NCBI RefSeq assembly: GCF_003111665.1
Contig: NZ_CP022188.1
Span: 3,534,001-3,598,000, forward strand
Direction: 5' to 3'
Length of the DNA: 64,000 bases
From: Parazoarcus communis
GTDB lineage: Bacteria; Pseudomonadota; Gammaproteobacteria; Burkholderiales; Rhodocyclaceae
Shown here: positions 60,181 to 64,000 of the stretch, piece after piece
Layout of the letters: each line of letters begins with the position of its first letter
Numbering within the stretch: the stretch's first letter is position 1
The notes under the pieces: model-generated
The model's database searches: none
What the model was told of the DNA's origin: nothing
The model's input: only the letters and a program-made list of their open reading frames with translations
Position numbers and translations under genes: made by a program

Positions 60181-61446
60181 TCAGCGTCCGGCGGCCTGCA
60201 GGGTCTGCAGGGTGAAGTCCTTCGAGCTCATGCCAGGCACGTTGGTTTTCCAGGTCGGTGAATCGACCAGGAACACGGTGGCATGGTTGCGCTGGAAGTC
60301 GATGATGGCGCCGCCGGCGGTACGAATGTCGGTGAAGCCATCTTCGGCCTTGGCCGCGTGGGAGTGGAATTCCATGAACTTCCAGAACTCACCCTTGCGG
60401 TTGTAAGCCTCGCCGTAATAGATGCGCGGATACTTGGTGTCCACATACAGCACTTTCTTGCTGTAAGGATGCTCGGACGGCGTCGTGGCTTCGATGACGT
60501 AGACTTCACGCGGCTCGAACTGGTTGTTGTTCATGTTCCAGAACGGGGCCTTGTCTTCCAGAACCGGATACTTGTCGGCGAAGTTCTTGCCGTTCTTGTT
60601 CCACAGCGGTGTCTTGCTGTTGGCCACTGCGAGCACCCAGCGCTTGCCGAGCATCTTGTAGCCCGGATACCAGCACGGGCGAGCGTTGAAGATCTCGAGG
60701 TCGTCCTGCAACTGGTCGGAAGAGCCGATCGGGTCCATCCAGGCGCCACCGGAGAGACGACGTACGCGTCGAACGGCGGGGATATAGGCCCAGACGTCGT
60801 TGACCTTGACCGAGTCGTACATGACGGTGAAGGTGCCGAGTCCCTTCATGTCCGATGGGGACTTGAAGTACAGCAGTTGGCGGCCGCGTTCGCTGCCGTC
60901 ACCTTCGACGGCGTCGCCGGTGAGGCGACCCTTCATGGCATAACGGGTGAACTCTGCAACGGGTTCGGCATGTACGCCCTTTTCACCATCGATCAGCACC
61001 TGAGTGAAGTTCGGGACGTAGGCTACATCGCCGGTCAGCTGACCGAGATGCCAGTTCCAGATCACTTTTTCTGCGGCCTGGGGATCTTTCTCGTCGATGT
61101 TGGGGAAGGGCTGACCTGCACCCCAGCCGTCAACCTGACAGGTTTCCGAGTTGATCTTGGTCTTGCCTGCGTTGGCCTGCGAGGCCTTGACCCAGGTGGG
61201 GTCGAGCGGAATGGCCTTTGATTTGGCCAGCGGCAGCTTCCAGCCATTATTGCGGATCCGCCATTCCATGCGCTCGCTGAGCATGCTGGCGATGGTGTGG
61301 CCTTCAAACGTGTCGTTCTTGATCTTGTCGAGGTTCTCGGCCGAGATGACCGTGCCGACCGGCAGTTCAGCCGCATGGGCGGGAAGGGCTGCCAGCATCA
61401 TTGCGGTGACCAATGAAGCAAGAAGGGGCTTGTGCAGTTTATTCAT
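60181..61446 (-). CDS. DUF1329 family periplasmic protein
   Basis: This 421-residue protein has a signal peptide (MNKLHKPLLASLVTAMMLAALPAHA, then AELPVG). DUF1329 proteins are periplasmic with a LolA/LolB-like fold, rich in aromatic residues, and occur next to DUF1302 and MMPL genes in bacteria that degrade hydrophobic compounds. Visible segments are WAYIPAVRRVRRLSGGAWMDP and PCWYPGYKMLGKRWVLAVANSKTPLW. The role is thought to be movement of a lipophilic substrate through the periplasm, not proven. It lies 20 bp downstream of the DUF1302 gene. Confidence 0.85.
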   Translation of the reverse strand: MNKLHKPLLASLVTAMMLAALPAHAAELPVGTVISAENLDKIKNDTFEGHTIASMLSERMEWRIRNNGWKLPLAKSKAIPLDPTWVKASQANAGKTKINSETCQVDGWGAGQPFPNIDEKDPQAAEKVIWNWHLGQLTGDVAYVPNFTQVLIDGEKGVHAEPVAEFTRYAMKGRLTGDAVEGDGSERGRQLLYFKSPSDMKGLGTFTVMYDSVKVNDVWAYIPAVRRVRRLSGGAWMDPIGSSDQLQDDLEIFNARPCWYPGYKMLGKRWVLAVANSKTPLWNKNGKNFADKYPVLEDKAPFWNMNNNQFEPREVYVIEATTPSEHPYSKKVLYVDTKYPRIYYGEAYNRKGEFWKFMEFHSHAAKAEDGFTDIRTAGGAIIDFQRNHATVFLVDSPTWKTNVPGMSSKDFTLQTLQAAGR

Positions 61447-61466
61447 GTGGAGTTCTCCGTCTGGGT

Positions 61467-63065
61467 TCAGAACAGGTAGGTCAGGCTGGTGTAGAGCTGG
61501 TCGCGCTTGTGGAAGTAACCGAACAGGCTGGCGTTGTCGCAGGTGTTCGCGCCGGATTGGCACTTGTTGCTGTCTCTCCAACTGTCGTTCCAGAACTTGT
61601 CGTACTCGACTTTCCAGCGCCAGTTCTTGGCCACTTCCATCGTTACCGAAGGCACGGCGAATCCGCCGCCGTAGGTCAGGTCGCTGCCAACCACCAACTC
61701 GGGTTTGATCCGTCCATTGTCATAGCTCAGGCTGAAAATACCGGTGAGCAGGAAGGAGTGCTCCTTGGTCTTTGCACCCCAGCCAACGGAGTTGAGTAGC
61801 CGGTCGTCGTTGTCGTAGTTCTGAATCCACTTGTCGAACAGCTGGACTGAGAAGAACATCGGCTTCTCGCTACCGAGCAGGCTCTGGGTGAAGGACAGGT
61901 TCTTGTCCATGCGCAGCATCCACGTCAGAACGTCCTTGCGCGTGAAGCCGTCAAAGCCAGGTGCGACGGCCTGCGAGGCGAGGGAGCCGGGAACCGCTGA
62001 AAAGTTGTAAGGCGCATCCTTCACGTAGGCGACTTCGGTGCTGAATACGGCATCCGCCCATTCCGCATAGCCACTGGCAGTCATGCCGAATACGTCAACC
62101 ACTGGGTAGATGATGTTTCCGAACAAGCCGGTGGTATCGGAACGTCCCTGGGTGTTGACGCTGCTGGTGCCGGGCACGCCGTTGAACTTGCTGGTGCCGT
62201 TCATGATGGGGCTGGGCCAGAAGGTCTTCAGGTAGGACAGCGAATAATTGATGTCGCCTGCCATTCCGCTCCAGCGAATGCCACCCGTCGGCTTGCGTTG
62301 ATCGCCCTTTTTGTTCTCGAAGTCATAGGGGTCGATATTGCGGAAATCGACGCCGGCATAGGGCTGGCTCGACCAGCGCCCGCCGTAGACTTCGAGCTCG
62401 GTACCGATGTCCTTCTTACGGTCCCAGCCGGGCCGAATGAACATCTCGATGGCACCGTCCAGTTCGGGCACGTCGATGTTGAACTTGGCCATGATATTGG
62501 TCTTGCGCAGCTCCTCGTTTGCGGGCTCGAGGAAGGAACGCCAGGTGTAGTCGAAGCCATGCACAAGATCGTTGGCTGCGAAGAAGTCGGTTTCACCCCA
62601 GGCGATCTGCTGCTTTCCCAGACGGACGCGTGTGCGCTCGCCAAGTGGAAAATCCACATACAGTTCGCGAACCACATCGCTGATGTGGTTGCGGTTGTAG
62701 AGGTCCATGATGTCGCCATCACGGTAGTTGTTCGCGCCCATCGTCTCCAGGTGACGGAGGAACGGAGTCTGAATCTCACCGACGCCACGAAGCTTGGCGA
62801 CTACGGACACATCCGGCGTTGCGCGCCAGTCGATGTTGAGGCGGGCTGTGGTGCGTGCCATGGAGAGCTTGCCGCGGTCGTCGTAACCCGGCGTGTCCTT
62901 CCAGTCCATGGTGTTCCACGACAGTTCCTGCCGGAGATAGCCATCGATCTTCAGGTTGTCGTCTGCTGCGTACAGCTGCAAGGCACAGCCTGCTGTGACC
63001 AGCGCGAGGGTCAGGCGCTTCAGCAGGTGAGGCGCGCCTGCCCGGGGTTCTCTCTTGTTGTCCAT
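61467..63065 (-). CDS. DUF1302 family outer-membrane protein
   Basis: This 532-residue protein has a signal sequence (LLKRLTLALVTAGCALQLYA, then ADDNLKIDGYLRQELSWN) and many amphipathic strands ending in an aromatic residue (YTSLTYLF), as in outer-membrane beta barrels. DUF1302 proteins form a set with DUF1329 and MMPL transporters. ATG at 63065 was chosen for the signal peptide; the open frame further upstream is only a shadow of the MMPL gene. Confidence 0.85.
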   Translation of the reverse strand: MDNKREPRAGAPHLLKRLTLALVTAGCALQLYAADDNLKIDGYLRQELSWNTMDWKDTPGYDDRGKLSMARTTARLNIDWRATPDVSVVAKLRGVGEIQTPFLRHLETMGANNYRDGDIMDLYNRNHISDVVRELYVDFPLGERTRVRLGKQQIAWGETDFFAANDLVHGFDYTWRSFLEPANEELRKTNIMAKFNIDVPELDGAIEMFIRPGWDRKKDIGTELEVYGGRWSSQPYAGVDFRNIDPYDFENKKGDQRKPTGGIRWSGMAGDINYSLSYLKTFWPSPIMNGTSKFNGVPGTSSVNTQGRSDTTGLFGNIIYPVVDVFGMTASGYAEWADAVFSTEVAYVKDAPYNFSAVPGSLASQAVAPGFDGFTRKDVLTWMLRMDKNLSFTQSLLGSEKPMFFSVQLFDKWIQNYDNDDRLLNSVGWGAKTKEHSFLLTGIFSLSYDNGRIKPELVVGSDLTYGGGFAVPSVTMEVAKNWRWKVEYDKFWNDSWRDSNKCQSGANTCDNASLFGYFHKRDQLYTSLTYLF

Positions 63066-63115
63066 GCTAACTCCCTTGAGTTGGGTGGAAAGGTGCTGCG
63101 CGGTGAAAAAAACTG

Positions 63116-64000
63116 TCAGGCCAGGGCTGTGCGGACGCTCGTCAGGGGCGCCGCCTGTGCCTTGCCGAAGATGAATGCGGGATGGAAAACCTTGATCACG
63201 GCAGGCATCACGAACAATGCCGACATCGCCGAGATGCAGAGCCAGATCGCCATCAGCAGGCCCATTTCGGCCTGGAAGCGCAGCGACGACAGCCACCAGA
63301 TCAGGGTGCTGATGATGAGCACGCCGGCGGTGACGGCCACGCCCATGCCGGACGTGTGCAGTGCGTTGCGGATCGCCTCGTCCACCGTGCAGCCGCGGGC
63401 GTATTCGCCCTTGATGCGGTCGGCGATATACACCGCGTAATCGACGCCGAGCCCGATGCCCAGTGCCGCGACCGGCACGGTATTGATGTTCATGCCGATG
63501 CCCTTCCACGCCATGAAGCTGAAGGTCAGGGTGTTGGAGATGATCACCGGCAACATGAACAGCATGCCGGCCACCGACGAGCGGTAAGTCACCATGCACA
63601 CGACGACCAGCACCACCAGGGCGAGCGCGATCGACTCGATCTGGCTCGACAGGATGATTTCATTGACTGCGGCGATCACGCCGATGGAACCGCCCGCCAA
63701 CTGCCACTCTCCATTGGCGAGCGGGTTGCCGGCGATGAACTCCTTGATCCGTGCGACAGCGGTGCGGATGGTTTCGCCCTGGCGGTCGCGGAACATCAGG
63801 GTCACCGCACCGTTGGACGCATCACCATCGATGAAGCGGTCCATGTCGCCCGGTTCGGATACCGACTCCAGGATCGCCATGAGACTGCCGTTGATCGCCT
63901 CTTCGTCGCTCAGCTCCAGATAGCGCGGATTGCCCTCGCGCAGCGTACGGTTCATTACTGGCAGGACGTCGGCGATAGATACTGACGCGCCCACCTCCGG
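63116..64000 (-). CDS. MMPL/RND-type transporter, C-terminal part
   Basis: The last about 294 residues of a larger gene run off the window; full-length relatives have about 780-870. Five or six membrane helices are visible, with the RND motif GIGLGVDYAVYIADRI (helix 10 region) and a C-terminal helix pair ending MPAVIKVFHPAFIFG. MMPL transporters move hydrophobic molecules or lipids across the inner membrane using the proton gradient. It precedes DUF1302 and DUF1329 in the same direction, 50 bp apart. The GTG at 63994 is internal, not a start. Confidence 0.85.
   Translation of the reverse strand, partial: PEVGASVSIADVLPVMNRTLREGNPRYLELSDEEAINGSLMAILESVSEPGDMDRFIDGDASNGAVTLMFRDRQGETIRTAVARIKEFIAGNPLANGEWQLAGGSIGVIAAVNEIILSSQIESIALALVVLVVVCMVTYRSSVAGMLFMLPVIISNTLTFSFMAWKGIGMNINTVPVAALGIGLGVDYAVYIADRIKGEYARGCTVDEAIRNALHTSGMGVAVTAGVLIISTLIWWLSSLRFQAEMGLLMAIWLCISAMSALFVMPAVIKVFHPAFIFGKAQAAPLTSVRTALA

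Noticed and set aside
63066..63599. N-terminal extension of the DUF1302 gene
   Set aside because: The extra 178 codons are an alternative frame of the MMPL gene (His/Arg-rich), while a proper signal peptide begins at the ATG at 63065.
1..64000. CRISPR arrays, tRNA, rRNA, prophage or integrase genes
   Set aside because: I looked for short spaced repeats, clover-leaf-like segments, rRNA cores and phage or integrase motifs and found none.

Overview
The window is GC-rich, densely coded DNA with short intergenic gaps and many ATGA/GTGA stop-start overlaps. It carries no rRNA, tRNA, CRISPR array or recognisable transposase. Gene content suggests a metabolically versatile betaproteobacterium of the Thauera/Azoarcus/Aromatoleum type (inference). 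The clues are an nnrS gene behind an FNR/Dnr-like box, a 2-aminobenzoate-CoA ligase, several branched-chain-type ABC importers of the kind used for aromatic acids, and multiple Rieske oxygenases. Almost the whole window is devoted to catabolism of aromatic and probably N-heteroaromatic compounds.

Layout. (1) 1-2.8 kb: the start of a secreted protein, a GNAT acetyltransferase, a MaoC-like protein and nnrS. (2) 2.8-10.9 kb, minus strand: a 2-aminobenzoate-CoA-ligase-like gene, a five-component ABC importer, an arylformamidase-like hydrolase and a MarR regulator; this reads as an N-formylanthranilate/anthranilate uptake and activation module. (3) 11.2-30.7 kb, minus strand, one long apparent operon behind a well-formed promoter near 30.86 kb: iorA-iorB, a Rieske dioxygenase with reductase, an acyl-CoA ligase, a thiolase-fold protein, a fusion of DUF35 with a degenerate SDR, an isatin-hydrolase/kynurenine-formamidase-type cyclase, an SDR, a second ABC importer, a ketopantoate-reductase-like protein and a class II aldolase. 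(4) 31.2-31.9 kb: a paralogous cyclase with its own terminator.

(5) 32.3-57.8 kb, mostly plus strand: the most striking region. Two copies of a Rieske oxygenase gene, encoding identical proteins that I recognise as the oxygenase of 2-oxo-1,2-dihydroquinoline 8-monooxygenase (OxoO type), lie in a 1,492-bp direct repeat. The first copy leads a complete 2,3-dihydroxyphenylpropionate meta-cleavage set (mhpC, mhpB, mhpD, mhpF, mhpE) plus an MDR oxidoreductase and a cupin. The second copy is followed by the matching reductase (OxoR type), a degenerate M20 protein, a racemase-like protein, two amidase-signature hydrolases and an SDR. Together these cover most of the 8-hydroxycoumarin route of quinoline breakdown: 2-oxoquinoline, 8-hydroxy-2-oxoquinoline, 8-hydroxycoumarin, 2,3-dihydroxyphenylpropionate, then succinate, pyruvate and acetyl-CoA. 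The molybdenum quinoline 2-oxidoreductase of the first step is not in the window. Between the two copies sits a second ring-cleavage set (C-C hydrolase, lipocalin-like protein, BphC-type dioxygenase), a GntR repressor, two tandem AraC/XylS regulators and a StyA/indole-oxygenase-type flavin monooxygenase with a FadL-type porin and a flavin reductase.

(6) 57.8-64 kb: a VOC protein, an atypical SDR, a LysR regulator, then on the minus strand DUF1329, DUF1302 and the C-terminal part of an MMPL/RND transporter, a grouping often met in Proteobacteria that use hydrophobic substrates. Substrate assignments other than the mhp steps and the OxoO/OxoR pair are inference from family and context.
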